Shown here in pieces: positions 44,771 through 53,936 of a DNA stretch of 64,000 nucleotides (its first letter is position 1; every line of letters begins with the position of its first letter). A program made the position numbers and the translations under genes. The DNA comes from Nocardiopsis potens DSM 45234 (GTDB lineage: Bacteria; Actinomycetota; Actinomycetes; Streptosporangiales; Streptosporangiaceae). The stretch spans positions 62,001 through 126,000 of the forward strand of contig NZ_ANBB01000033.1 in assembly GCF_000341105.1 (NCBI RefSeq), written 5' to 3'. The notes under the pieces are model-generated. The model made no database searches and had not been told where the DNA came from. It saw only the letters and a list, made by a program, of their open reading frames with translations.

Positions 44771-46431
44771 TCTCCGCGACCCAGGCGGCACCGGGTGCGG
44801 CGCTCGCCGCACCGGTCATCACCGATTCCCCGCCCGCCATCGACTACTGGCTGCTCGCCCCGATGCTGGTGGTCTTCGCGGCGGGGGTGCTGGCGGTGCT
44901 GGCCGAGGCCTTCGTCCCGCGCCCCCGGCGCCGCCCGGTCCAGCTGCTGCTGGCCCTGGGCGGGGTGCTCGCCGCGTTCGTGCTCACCCTGGCCCAGGCC
45001 TTCACGCTGCCCGAGGGGGAGGCCGGCACCACCCTGGCGCTCGGCGCCGTCGCGGTGGACCGCCCCGCGCTCTTCCTCCAGGGCACCATCCTGGTGCTGG
45101 CATTCATCAGCCTGCTGCTGATCGCCGAGCGGCACGGCGGCGAGGACGCGTTCGCCGCGCAGGCCGCGGCGGTGCCCGGCAGCGAGGAGGAGCGCGAGCA
45201 CGTCCTCGCCGGATCCGAGCACACCGAGGTCTACCCGCTGGTGCTCTTCGCGGTGCTGGGCATGCTGCTCTTCCCCGCCGCCAACGACTTCCTCACCCTG
45301 TTCGTCGCGCTGGAGGTGATGAGCCTCCCGCTGTACCTGCTGTGCGGGATCGCCCGGCGGCGCCGGCTGTTCTCCCAGGAGGCCGCGGTCAAGTACTTCC
45401 TGCTGGGCGCGTTCTCCTCGGCGTTCTTCCTGTTCGGCATCGCCCTGGTGTACGGCTACGCGGGCTCGGTGAACTTCGCCCGGGTGGACGAGGCGGTGCA
45501 GGCCGGCGGCGCGGAGATCTTCCAGGGCGGCAACGGCGAGCCGCTGCTGCTCCTGGGCATCGGCCTGGTCGCGGTCGGCCTGCTGTTCAAGGTCGGCGCG
45601 GTGCCCTTCCACAACTGGAAGCCCGACGTCTACCAGGGCGCCCCGACCCCGATCACCGCGCTGATGGCCTCGTGCACCCTGGTCGCCGCGTTCGGCGCGC
45701 TGCTCCGGGTGTTCTTCACCGCCTTCGGCGGCTCGGTGGAGTCGTGGCGGCCGATGCTGTGGGTCGTCGCGATCCTCACCATGGTGGTCGCCGCGATCGT
45801 CGCGGTCACCCAGCGCGACATCAAGCGGCTGCTGGCCTACTCCTCGGTGGTGCACGCCGGGTTCGTGCTGACCGCGGTGGTCGCGGCCGACTCCGCGGGC
45901 CTGGCCGGCGCCATGTTCTACCTGGCGGCCTACGGGTTCACCACGATCGGCGCGTTCGCCGTGGTCACCCTGGTCCGCACGCACGAGAACGGCGCCGAGG
46001 CGGGCGACCTGGAGCAGTGGGCCGGCCTGGGCCGCACCTCGCCGGTGCTGGCCGGGGCGCTCTCGCTGTTCCTGCTCGCCTTCGCCGGCATCCCGCTGAC
46101 CAGCGGGTTCATCGGCAAGTTCGCGGTGTTCGAGGCGGCCCTGGCGGCCGGCGCCGCGCCGCTGGTGGTGGTCGGCGTGCTGAGCAGCGCGGTGACCGCG
46201 TTCTTCTACGTGCGCATCATCGTGCTGATGTACTTCTCCGAGCCGGCCGAGAAGGGCGGGCCGCGGGTGGTCCCGGCCGGGCTGCTCACCGGGTCGGTCA
46301 TCTCGATCGGCGTGGCGGCCACCTTCCTGCTCGGCGTCTACCCCACACCGGTGCTGGACCACCTGATCCCGGCGCCGGGCGGCGGTACCGACGCGGAAGT
46401 GGCGGCCACTGCCGACGGATTCACCAGGTAG
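44767..46431 (+). CDS. nuoN: NADH-quinone oxidoreductase subunit N, 554 aa
   Basis: Third antiporter-like subunit, last gene of the operon. Contains LFVALEVMSLPLYLLCG (TM5 Glu), KVGAVPFHNWKPDVYQGAP, RDIKRLLAYSSVVHAGF and PLTSGFIGKFAVFEAAL. An actinobacterial insertion rich in Glu and Ala (about 120-150) lies between early TM helices. GTG 44767 overlaps nuoM. A hairpin terminator follows at 46465. Confidence 0.96.
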   Translation: MISATQAAPGAALAAPVITDSPPAIDYWLLAPMLVVFAAGVLAVLAEAFVPRPRRRPVQLLLALGGVLAAFVLTLAQAFTLPEGEAGTTLALGAVAVDRPALFLQGTILVLAFISLLLIAERHGGEDAFAAQAAAVPGSEEEREHVLAGSEHTEVYPLVLFAVLGMLLFPAANDFLTLFVALEVMSLPLYLLCGIARRRRLFSQEAAVKYFLLGAFSSAFFLFGIALVYGYAGSVNFARVDEAVQAGGAEIFQGGNGEPLLLLGIGLVAVGLLFKVGAVPFHNWKPDVYQGAPTPITALMASCTLVAAFGALLRVFFTAFGGSVESWRPMLWVVAILTMVVAAIVAVTQRDIKRLLAYSSVVHAGFVLTAVVAADSAGLAGAMFYLAAYGFTTIGAFAVVTLVRTHENGAEAGDLEQWAGLGRTSPVLAGALSLFLLAFAGIPLTSGFIGKFAVFEAALAAGAAPLVVVGVLSSAVTAFFYVRIIVLMYFSEPAEKGGPRVVPAGLLTGSVISIGVAATFLLGVYPTPVLDHLIPAPGGGTDAEVAATADGFTR

Positions 46432-46464
46432 GGGTACCTTTTCAGGTACGACCGAAGGCGTCGG

Positions 46465-46494
46465 AGGGCCGGCGGGACGTGTTCCGCCGGCCCT
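46465..46494 (+). terminator. Terminator of the nuo operon
   Basis: AGGGCCGGCGG (46465-46475) pairs exactly with CCGCCGGCCCT (46484-46494) around an 8-base loop, 33 bases after the nuoN stop. Confidence 0.8.
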
Positions 46495-46653
46495 TCCGGC
46501 GCCTGCCTCCGAGTCGCGGAGCGGCTGCGCTCCGCGGCTTTGGCGGTTGAAACCGGGTCCGATAACTTGGCTAGTCGGTCGATGTTCATCCCGAGAGCGC
46601 GCGATACGCCGGAAATGGGGTCACGCGCGCCCGTTGACGTGTGGAGCTTTCAG

Positions 46654-47658
46654 GTGAGCGGTGCTGTCCCGAGCGGTTTCCTCGCTCTGCCGAGTGTCGA
46701 CGCGGCCCTCGCCCGGGAGGTCCAGGAGGACCTGGAGAAGGTCGAGGCGCTGCTGCACGAGTCGGTCGAGGCGAGCGACCCGCTGCTGACCGATGCGGCC
46801 GGCCATCTGCTGGCGGCCGGCGGCAAGCGCTTCCGCGCCACCCTGGTGCTGCTCGCGGCCCGGTTCGGCGACCCCCGTGTGCCCGAGCTCATCCCGGCCG
46901 CCGCGGTGGTCGAGCTCACCCACGTCGCCACCCTCTACCACGACGACGTCATGGACGAGGCGGAGATGCGCCGCGGCGAGCCCAGCGCCAACCAGCGCTG
47001 GGGCAACACCGTGGCGATCCTCACCGGCGACTACGTCTTCGCCCGGGCCTCGGAGATGCTCGCGGACCTGGGCACCGACGCGGTCCGGATGCAGGCCCGC
47101 ACCTTCGGCCGGCTGGTCCAGGGGCAGATCCTGGAGACCTCCGGCCCGGCCGAAGGGGTCGACCCGCTCGGCCACTACATGCAGGTCATCGCGGACAAGA
47201 CCGCCTCGCTGATCGCCTCCTCCGCGGAGTTCGGCGCGACCTTCGGCGGCGCCGACCCGGAGGTCACCGCCACCCTCACCCGCGCCTGCGACGCGCTGGG
47301 CACCGCCTTCCAGCTCTCCGACGACATCCTGGACGTGGCCAGCGAGTCGGCCGAGTCCGGCAAGGTGCCCGGCACCGACCTGCGCGAGGGCGTGCTCACC
47401 CTGCCGATGTTCCACGCGCTGCGCGGCACCGACCCGGACGGCGAGCGGCTCCGCTCGCTGCTCGGCCGCCCGCTGAGCGAGGCCGAGGCCGAGGAGGCGC
47501 TGACCCTGCTCCGCCCGCACCCGGCGATGGCCGAGGCCCGCGCCGACCTGCAGGGCTGGGCCGACAAGGCCCGCGCCGAGCTGGCGTCGCTGCCCGAGGG
47601 GGCGGCCCGGGACGCCTTCGAGGCGCTCTGCGACTACGTGGTGGAGCGCAGCGGCTGA
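46654..47658 (+). CDS. Long-chain polyprenyl diphosphate synthase, 334 aa
   Basis: An all-trans prenyltransferase that builds the side chain, most likely for menaquinone. First Asp-rich motif: LYHDDVMDEAEMRRG; second: FQLSDDILD. GGKRFRATLVLLAA and the GQILETSG loop are also conserved. The two residues before the first motif are small/medium (Thr-Leu-Tyr-His), fitting a long product, but the chain length cannot be fixed from this. GTG 46654 (VSGAVPSGF) is chosen because GGAG sits 7 bases upstream. The position just after nuo also supports a quinone role. Confidence 0.9.
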   Translation: MSGAVPSGFLALPSVDAALAREVQEDLEKVEALLHESVEASDPLLTDAAGHLLAAGGKRFRATLVLLAARFGDPRVPELIPAAAVVELTHVATLYHDDVMDEAEMRRGEPSANQRWGNTVAILTGDYVFARASEMLADLGTDAVRMQARTFGRLVQGQILETSGPAEGVDPLGHYMQVIADKTASLIASSAEFGATFGGADPEVTATLTRACDALGTAFQLSDDILDVASESAESGKVPGTDLREGVLTLPMFHALRGTDPDGERLRSLLGRPLSEAEAEEALTLLRPHPAMAEARADLQGWADKARAELASLPEGAARDAFEALCDYVVERSG

Positions 47659-47672
47659 CCCGCCGGACCTCC

Positions 47673-47705
47673 GCAGGCCCGTCCCCGCCCGGGGGGCGGG
47701 CCTGC
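47673..47705 (+). terminator. Terminator after the polyprenyl synthase gene
   Basis: GCAGGCCCG (47673-47681) pairs with CGGGCCTGC (47697-47705), followed shortly by GTTTTCC. It is 15 bases after the stop. Confidence 0.75.
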
Positions 47706-47859
47706 GCGTTTTCCGGAGGATCGGGAACCCCATGACCGTCACTCTCCGAAATCAAAATGTGCAGATTGGTTACTCTTCGCCTACATCGTGGGTACCCAGC
47801 AGGTATCGCCGCAGGCGAGCGCCGCAGTGCTGCGGCGTGACAGGGGGGAGTGAACCGCC

Positions 47860-48270
47860 GTGGGGGAGAACACGGGAGCAGGGCGAATGATCGGGCACCG
47901 GCTGTTCGACCGCGACGGAGCCGGAGTCGGCCGGATCGGCCAGGTCTTCTACGACGACCAGACCGACGCCCCGACCTGGATCACCGTCCGCACCGGCCTG
48001 TTCGGGACCAGCGAGAGCTTCGTCCCGCTGCGGGGCGCGCGGGCCCTCGGGGACGGGGTGCAGGTGCCCTTCGACCTGGAGACGATCCGCAACGCGCCCA
48101 GCTTCGACATCGACCAGCACATATCGGTCGAGCAAGAGGACATGATCTACCACCACTACGGGCTGCCGCCGGAGCCCGGGGTGCCGGCCCAGCGGCCGGC
48201 CGAGTCCCGCCCGCGCGGGCGGCACCGTCGCCCGGAGCCGGAGGGGCAGGGCGAGCGTCAGCCGGGCTGA
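47860..48270 (+). CDS. PRC-barrel domain protein, 136 aa
   Basis: A small beta-barrel (about residues 8-75): GHRLFDRDGAGVGRIGQVFYDD, then TWITVRTGLFGTSESFVPL. The domain is related to one in RimM and in photosynthetic reaction-centre H chains. In actinobacteria stand-alone copies often accompany stress proteins, with no agreed function. The last ~35 residues are Arg/Pro/Gln-rich. GTG 47860 (VGENTGAG). The 3' end overlaps the convergent rarD-like gene by 13 bases. Confidence 0.85.
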   Translation: MGENTGAGRMIGHRLFDRDGAGVGRIGQVFYDDQTDAPTWITVRTGLFGTSESFVPLRGARALGDGVQVPFDLETIRNAPSFDIDQHISVEQEDMIYHHYGLPPEPGVPAQRPAESRPRGRHRRPEPEGQGERQPG

Positions 48271-49289
48271 GACCCGGTGTCCAGGGCACGGGGCCGGCCG
48301 CCGGCGCCGTGCCCTTCCGCGTCCCCCTCCTCCGGGGACCGCGCGGCCGGGCGCCCGGCGGCGCCCTCCGCGTCCCCCGGCTCCGCGTCCTCCGGGGCCT
48401 CCGCCCCCTCGCCGGGCCGGCGCGCGTTGCGCAGCATGTCCGCGGCGAAGATCAGCAGCGCCACCCAGACCACCGCGAACCCGGCCCACCTGCTGGCCGG
48501 CAGCTCCTCGTGGAACACCAGCCAGGCGAAGAGGAACTGCATCACCGGCACCACGAACTGGAGCAGGCCGATCATGCTCAGCGGGATGCGCCGGTTGGCC
48601 ATGCCGAAGCAGAGCAGCGGCACCGCGGTCACCACGCCGCTGCCGATCAGCAGCAGGGTGTGCCCCGGCGACACCGAGGCGAACGTGCCCGCGCCGGTCG
48701 CCTCCAGGTACGCCACGTACCCGGCGGCAGGCAGGAACATCAGCAGCGTCTCCACCGCCAGGCTCTCCAGCCCGTCCAGTGAGACGAACCGCTTCACCAG
48801 GCCGTAGGTGGCGAAGGAGAACGCCATCCCCAGCGAGAACCAGGGCACGCCGCCGTAGGCGAAGGTGAGCACCGCCACCGCGACCGCGCCGAGCGCCACC
48901 GCGCACCACTGCGCCGGGCGCAGCCGCTCGGCGAACACCAGCACCCCCATCACCACGCTGACCAGCGGGTTGATGAAGTAGCCCAGCGCCGCCTGGGAGG
49001 TCTGCCCGGAGTTCACCGCCAGGATGAACAGCCCCCAGTTCACCGAGATGACCAGGGCCGCGGCGGTGAGCAGCAGCAGCGTCCGGGGCGAGCGCAGCAC
49101 GCCGAGCAGCCAGCGCCAGTGCCGCCGGACCGCGAGCACGGCCACCACCGCGACCAGCGACCAGACCATCCGGTGGGTGAGGATCTCCAGCGCCCCGGAG
49201 GAGGCGAGCAGCGGCCAGTACAGGGTGGACAGGCCCCACATGAGGTAGGCGCTCGCCCCGTAGAGCACGCCCCGGTTCAGCTCGGACAC
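48258..49289 (-). CDS. rarD: RarD-type EamA-family transporter, 343 aa
   Basis: Drug/metabolite-transporter superfamily permease with ten TM helices and two EamA repeats. RarD signatures: GASAYLMWGLSTLYWPLL, LTHRMVWSL, SVNWGLFILAV, ALGYFINPLVSVVMGV and PLLCFGMANRRIPLSMIGLLQFV. The C-terminal ~50 residues after the last TM are Glu/Gly/Ala-rich and hydrophilic. GTG 49289 (MSELNRGVLYG). Transported compound unknown; 'RarD' names a family, not a proven chloramphenicol exporter. Confidence 0.9.
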   Translation of the reverse strand: MSELNRGVLYGASAYLMWGLSTLYWPLLASSGALEILTHRMVWSLVAVVAVLAVRRHWRWLLGVLRSPRTLLLLTAAALVISVNWGLFILAVNSGQTSQAALGYFINPLVSVVMGVLVFAERLRPAQWCAVALGAVAVAVLTFAYGGVPWFSLGMAFSFATYGLVKRFVSLDGLESLAVETLLMFLPAAGYVAYLEATGAGTFASVSPGHTLLLIGSGVVTAVPLLCFGMANRRIPLSMIGLLQFVVPVMQFLFAWLVFHEELPASRWAGFAVVWVALLIFAADMLRNARRPGEGAEAPEDAEPGDAEGAAGRPAARSPEEGDAEGHGAGGRPRALDTGSQPG

Positions 49290-49474
49290 GCCGTCACCCT
49301 AAAGGATTCATCCCATGAATGAGTAGCGAGTTCTGCTAAGGGCGGGGTTTCAGCTCCGCTGAACCCCTCCGCGAAACCGGCCCCGCCGGGGATCCGGCCG
49401 GCCCGGCCCGTGGACCCGGCCGGCCCGGGAAGCCGCCCCGGCCGCCCCTTCCCCCCGCCGGATAGGCTGGAGCC

Positions 49475-50158
49475 ATGTTCACGTTCGGGCGCAAGGCCAC
49501 CATGATCGGACCGGAACAGGCGCTCCCCGGCCGGGACACCCCGATGCCGGTGCCGGACCGCCACGAGGTGCTGGGCACCCCGCTCGCACCGCCCTACCCG
49601 CCCGGCAGCGGGATCGCCGACTTCGGCATGGGCTGCTTCTGGGGTGTGGAGCGCACCTTCTGGCGCCTGGGCGCCGAGCGCGGCATCATCACCACCGCCG
49701 TCGGCTACCAGGGCGGATACACCCCCAACCCGACCTACGAAGAGGTCTGCACCGGCGCCACCGGCCACACCGAGGCGGTCCGCGTCGTCTTCGACCCGGA
49801 GAAGATCTCCTACACCGACCTGCTCAAGGTCTTCTGGGAGGGCCACGACCCGACCCAGGGCTTCCGCCAGGGCAACGACGTCGGCACCCAGTACCGCTCG
49901 ATGATCCTCTACCACTCCGACGAGCAGAAGGCCGCCGCCGAGGCGACCCGGGACGCCTTCCAGCCGGTGCTCTCCCGCTCCGGCTACGGCCCCATCACCA
50001 CCGAGATCGTCCCGGCCGGCCCGTTCTACTTCGCCGAGGCCTACCACCAGCAGTACCTCTCCGACGCCAAGAACCCCAACGGCTACTGCGGCGTCGGCGG
50101 AACCGGGGCAACCTGCCCGATCGGCGTCGCGCGCACGGACGGCGACACCGGCCGCTGA
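49475..50158 (+). CDS. msrA: Peptide-methionine (S)-S-oxide reductase MsrA, 227 aa
   Basis: Repairs oxidised Met residues. Active-site motif GCFWGVER (Cys near 54) with [30 protein letters not shown] and YHQQYL. The C-terminal [16 protein letters not shown] carries the two resolving Cys of the three-Cys type. The ~45-residue N-terminal extension before the core is common to the longer MsrA type. ATG 49475; a second ATG at 49502 ([10 protein letters not shown]) is a possible start. Confidence 0.95.
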   Translation: MFTFGRKATMIGPEQALPGRDTPMPVPDRHEVLGTPLAPPYPPGSGIADFGMGCFWGVERTFWRLGAERGIITTAVGYQGGYTPNPTYEEVCTGATGHTEAVRVVFDPEKISYTDLLKVFWEGHDPTQGFRQGNDVGTQYRSMILYHSDEQKAAAEATRDAFQPVLSRSGYGPITTEIVPAGPFYFAEAYHQQYLSDAKNPNGYCGVGGTGATCPIGVARTDGDTGR

Positions 50159-50274
50159 CCGGCGGCGAGAAGCCGCTCCACCAGGTGAAGGCGGCGCCCG
50201 GTCCTGCCGGTCGGCGGGGGCGGAATGGGCGCTGCCGCGCCCGAGGCGGCGGCCCCGGCCGGCGGCGCAGCGGG

Positions 50275-51096
50275 TCAGGGCTTGCGGGCCACGCCGCAGA
50301 AGGCGTCGACCTCCGGCGGTTCGCCCCAGGGGGTGGCGGGCGGGCGCCAGCGGGACACCGAGACCACGCCGGGGTCCAGCAGCTCCAGGCCGGTGAAGAA
50401 GCGGGACAGCTCCTCGGGGCTGCGCAGGCGGTAGGGCTCGCCGCTCTCCGCGAGCGCTTTCTCGGAGCGGGCGGCCTGCTCCGGGTGGACGGCGTTGGAG
50501 CCGTCGCTGACGACCAGGTGGCCGCCGCCGGGGAGCGCGCCGACCAGCCGGTCCCGGATGCCGTGGGCGGTGGCGTCGTCGGTGATGCTCCCCATGATGC
50601 CGATCATGATCAGCGCGACCGGCCGGGAGAAGTCGAGGGTGCGGGCGGCCTCGGCGAGGATGCGGTCGGGGTCGCGGGCGTCGGCGTCGATGTAGTCGGT
50701 GGCCCCTTCGGGCGAGCCCACCAGCAGCGCGCGGGCGTGCACCAGCACCAGCGGGTCGTTGTCCACGTAGACGACCCGGGCCTCCGGCGCCGCCCGCTGG
50801 GCCACCTCATGGGTGTTGTCGGCGGTGGGCAGCCCGGTCCCGACGTCCAGGAACTGGCGGATCCCCTCCTCGGCGGCGAGGTGGTGCACGACGCGGCGGA
50901 GGAACTCCCGGGAGTGCCGGGCGATGTCGACGATGCCGGGGTTGACCCGCATGACCTCGTCGCCCACCCGCCGGTCGACGGGGTAGTTGTCCTTGCCGCC
51001 CAGCCAGTGGTTCCAGACCCGGGCCGGGTGCGGCACCGAGGCGTCGATCCCGGGCGCGGCACGCCCGCCCCCGGCCCCGGCGGCGTCTCCGCTCAC
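50275..51096 (-). CDS. S-adenosyl methyltransferase (DUF574/PF04672 family), 273 aa
   Basis: Belongs to a family expanded in filamentous actinobacteria. Signature: HPARVWNHWLGGKDNYPVDR near the N-terminus, then REFLRRVVHHLAAEEGIRQFLDVGTGLPT (SAM motif I), VVYVDNDPLVLVHARALL and LIMIGIMGSI. Substrates in this family are mostly unknown. GTG 51096 has GGAGAGGAG about 8 bases upstream. No partner gene is evident. Confidence 0.87.
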   Translation of the reverse strand: MSGDAAGAGGGRAAPGIDASVPHPARVWNHWLGGKDNYPVDRRVGDEVMRVNPGIVDIARHSREFLRRVVHHLAAEEGIRQFLDVGTGLPTADNTHEVAQRAAPEARVVYVDNDPLVLVHARALLVGSPEGATDYIDADARDPDRILAEAARTLDFSRPVALIMIGIMGSITDDATAHGIRDRLVGALPGGGHLVVSDGSNAVHPEQAARSEKALAESGEPYRLRSPEELSRFFTGLELLDPGVVSVSRWRPPATPWGEPPEVDAFCGVARKP

Positions 51097-51281
51097 GGCA
51101 CGCTCCTCTCCGCCCGTCCATCGCCCACGGCCCCATCCAAACGGGGGCGGACGACTCAGGCAACGCCGTCCCCTGGCCGGAACCGGACCCCTCCCCCGAC
51201 CGGGAGCTCGCGTGCGGACGGCGGACCGGGGAGCTGGGGCTCGACTGACACGGATTCCATCCGTGAACAGGAAGAAGGCAC

Positions 51282-52121
51282 GTGTCCAACATCTATACGA
51301 GCTTCCTGCGCATCCTTGCCCTTCCCGGGCGGAGCATCGATCGCGGCGAGGCCGAGCGGATCATCGGGCTGATCCTCAACGACCGCGGGTCGTACAACGT
51401 CCCGGTGGCGGCCCGGCTGTCGGAGGACGGGAGCCTCGTGGACGTCCGGGCCGGACCGGGGAAGAACCCGGACTTCTACGACTTCTGGTACGACCACCCC
51501 GACCGGTACGCCTGCGTGTGGGAGCGGTTCTTCGACGAAGGCGGCTCCCAGGACACCATCACGTGCTACCGGAGGGACGGCCGGACCGACGGGTACGGCG
51601 CGTGCTGGTACGGGTTCGACGAGGTGCGGGTGGCCGGACCCGCTGATCGCCTTCCCGATCTCGGTACACTGTCCGCCTCCTGGGAGCCGGTCGGCGACGG
51701 TCTCTGGCGCGCCGGAATGGCCGGCCGCTACCAGACCGGCAACGACCGGACCGACATCGGGAAGGCGGGCCCGTGCGCGATGGAGGTCGAGTGGGATCCG
51801 CCGGTCACCGAGGCCGCCCCCGGCGGTCTGGTCACGCCGACGACTCCCACCTACGACCGCGCCGAGACGGTGCGGTCGGAACCGGACGGACTCCGCCCTC
51901 TGCTGGAGCACGGCGACCGGGACGCCGGAGGAGAGCCCCGGGTGGAGCGGGTGGAGCTCCTCTGGCGGGGACGAGTGGTGCGCAGGGCCCGACCGGAGCC
52001 CGACGTGTTCGGTGAAGGGCGTGAATGGGAGCAGCGCAGCGCCGACGACTGGGATAACTGCCTGCACCCGGCCTACCTCGCGAGCATGGAGGAAGCCCGG
52101 CGCCATCGGCGGCGTTCCTGA
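51282..52121 (+). CDS. Hypothetical protein, 279 aa
   Basis: Not recognised. Soluble, with no signal peptide. The N-terminal ~40 residues are helical (SFLRILALPGRSIDRGEAERIIGLIL). The centre is rich in aromatic residues and Asp (FYDFWYDHPDRYACVWERFFDEGG), a composition seen in several actinobacterial immunity-like proteins, but no specific family match can be claimed. The C-terminal part carries a charged Arg-rich segment (RGRVVRRARPEPDVFGEG). GTG 51282. Convergent with the 553-aa gene, with a hairpin between them. Confidence 0.6.
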   Translation: MSNIYTSFLRILALPGRSIDRGEAERIIGLILNDRGSYNVPVAARLSEDGSLVDVRAGPGKNPDFYDFWYDHPDRYACVWERFFDEGGSQDTITCYRRDGRTDGYGACWYGFDEVRVAGPADRLPDLGTLSASWEPVGDGLWRAGMAGRYQTGNDRTDIGKAGPCAMEVEWDPPVTEAAPGGLVTPTTPTYDRAETVRSEPDGLRPLLEHGDRDAGGEPRVERVELLWRGRVVRRARPEPDVFGEGREWEQRSADDWDNCLHPAYLASMEEARRHRRRS

Positions 52122-52141
52122 GCCGGCCCGGGAGGCCCGGT

Positions 52142-52176
52142 CCGCCTGCGGCCCGGGTCCGGTGGGCCGCAGGCGG
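52142..52176. terminator. Bidirectional hairpin terminator between convergent genes
   Basis: CCGCCTGCGGCCC (52142-52154) pairs exactly with GGGCCGCAGGCGG (52164-52176) around a 9-base loop, 20 bases after one stop and 7 before the other. Confidence 0.75.
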
Positions 52177-52182
52177 GTTCGG

Positions 52183-53844
52183 TCAGGTGGCGGGCTCGGT
52201 CAGGGCGAGGTGGGCGAAGGCCGCGAGGAGGGCCGGGTCGGACCACTCTTCGGCGTTGAAGCGGTCGATCAGCGGGTGGGAGGCGCGGTCGTCGCGGAGG
52301 AACGGGATCGCCGAGGCGACCTGGGGGCGGCTCAGGGCGGCGAACCGGGGGGCGAGGGGCGGGGCCGCCTCGGCGACGGGGGTCAGGGCGCGGGCGAACT
52401 CCTCTGCGGCGCCGGGCACCTCGGTGTACCAGAGCGGGTGCCGGGCCGCGTGGGCGACCGACAGGACCAGGGCGGCGTACTCCGGGGTCCCCTGCTCCGG
52501 GGCCGAAGGCCCGGCCAGCCGGCGGGCGCACCACACGGCCGGGGTCCCCTCCGGGGCGGCCGAGGTGCGGTGGAAGCGCACGTCCCGGCCGAGGACGTCG
52601 ATCCGGAGCGCGCCGCCGGCGTCCAGGTAGCGTCCGTCCAGGCCGCCCGGCCCCGAGGGCAGGGGAGCGCGGCGGGCGAGGTCGGCGCGGAGCGCGGTCA
52701 GCACCGACAGCGCCTCGCCGCGCAGGAACACCGGGCAGAGCGCCTGCTCGGCGGCGGCCGCATCGACCGGCGGCGGCACCTCCAGCCACTTGTGGGTGAA
52801 GTCCGGCCGCCAGGAGCGCACCGCCGTCGCGACCCGGTCCAGCGGACCCATCGCCTCGGCGAGCGGGTGGCCGGGGTGCGCGCAGGTCGCGTCCGCCCGG
52901 GCCCGGTGTGCCTCGGACAGCGCTTCGATCAACTCCTCGCGCAGCACCCGCTCCGGCGTCTCATCGGAGAGCGCCGTCCGGTGGCAGGCCGAGAGGAGCA
53001 GGACCTGCGCGGCGGAGTCCGCCGAACCGCCGCCGTGCTCGCGCAGGTCGCGGGCGCACCAGAGCAGTTCCGTGCGCGGGTCCGACTCGGGGTCGTCGGA
53101 GGCGAACCCGCCCGCGGCGAGCTTGGACAGGCCCCAGTAGAGGGAGTCGGCGTGGAACGCGCCCTGCCTGCGGACGACGCGGCCCTTCCAGTAGACCTGG
53201 TTGTGGAAGTGCAGGTCCGGGAGGTCCTTCAGTTCGGGGGAGTGGATCCCGAGCCCCTCGGCGGCGACCGGGCCGTCCTCGGCCAGGGCATCGTCCATGA
53301 AGTCGGCGTGCTCGGCGGCGAGCCGGCGCAGGTTCGCCGCGCACAGCCAGACGCGGACCTCCTCCGCCCACTCCCCGGTCTCCGGGGCGGCCGCCCCGTA
53401 CTCCTCGGGGTCGAGGATCTGCTCGATCCAGTTGGTGAGGTCGTCGGGGCCGGTCTCCGCCGGGTACGCGGGGCACTCGTGGCCGCAGGCGACCGGGGCG
53501 AGCCGGTCAGCGGCCGCCCCCAGGGCCTCCCGGATCTCGCGGATCAGCCGCCGGCTGTCGGAGCGCCAGACCGCGTAGGGCGTGGACGCGGCCAGCCCGA
53601 GCAGCGGGAGGACGATCGCGGAGCCGCTCCGGGCGGCGCTCTCCGTGCAGCCCGCCAGCCAGTCGATGGTCGGGAACGGGTCGCCGGTCGGATAGTCGTA
53701 GATGAAGCCGTTGAGGTCGTCGGCGAGATCCTCGTACTCCTCGCGGGCGGCTCCGTCGACGCGGAGCAGCTCCGCGGCGGCGCTCTCCGGGCCCGTTTCC
53801 GGGGCGTCCGGGAGGCGGTCTTCGGTAGGGGAGTCGTCGGCCAT
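52183..53844 (-). CDS. Hypothetical protein, 553 aa
   Basis: Not recognised. Soluble and acidic in the first ~60 residues, then mostly alpha-helical. Two Cys/His clusters are notable: PVACGHECPAYP (about 126-137) and TCAHPGHPLAE (about 326-336). With WLCAANL and LLWCARDL they could bind a metal, but this is speculation. ATG 53844 (MADDSPTEDRLP) is taken because upstream codons are Arg/Pro/Gly filler. No strong ribosome binding site. The Uma2 gene lies 92 bases upstream on the same strand. Confidence 0.65.
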   Translation of the reverse strand: MADDSPTEDRLPDAPETGPESAAAELLRVDGAAREEYEDLADDLNGFIYDYPTGDPFPTIDWLAGCTESAARSGSAIVLPLLGLAASTPYAVWRSDSRRLIREIREALGAAADRLAPVACGHECPAYPAETGPDDLTNWIEQILDPEEYGAAAPETGEWAEEVRVWLCAANLRRLAAEHADFMDDALAEDGPVAAEGLGIHSPELKDLPDLHFHNQVYWKGRVVRRQGAFHADSLYWGLSKLAAGGFASDDPESDPRTELLWCARDLREHGGGSADSAAQVLLLSACHRTALSDETPERVLREELIEALSEAHRARADATCAHPGHPLAEAMGPLDRVATAVRSWRPDFTHKWLEVPPPVDAAAAEQALCPVFLRGEALSVLTALRADLARRAPLPSGPGGLDGRYLDAGGALRIDVLGRDVRFHRTSAAPEGTPAVWCARRLAGPSAPEQGTPEYAALVLSVAHAARHPLWYTEVPGAAEEFARALTPVAEAAPPLAPRFAALSRPQVASAIPFLRDDRASHPLIDRFNAEEWSDPALLAAFAHLALTEPAT

Positions 53845-53936
53845 GGCGGTTAGGACGCCGCGCCGCCCGGCCGCGTTCCCGTCCCGGGCGGCCTCGGGAG
53901 CGCCCGATCCCCGCCGCAGCGGCGGGGCCGCCGGTC

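Noticed and set aside
41240-44812. Minus-strand open frame of about 1190 codons
   Set aside because: Antisense shadow of nuoL/nuoM; Asp/His/Gln/Arg-rich with no recognisable domain.
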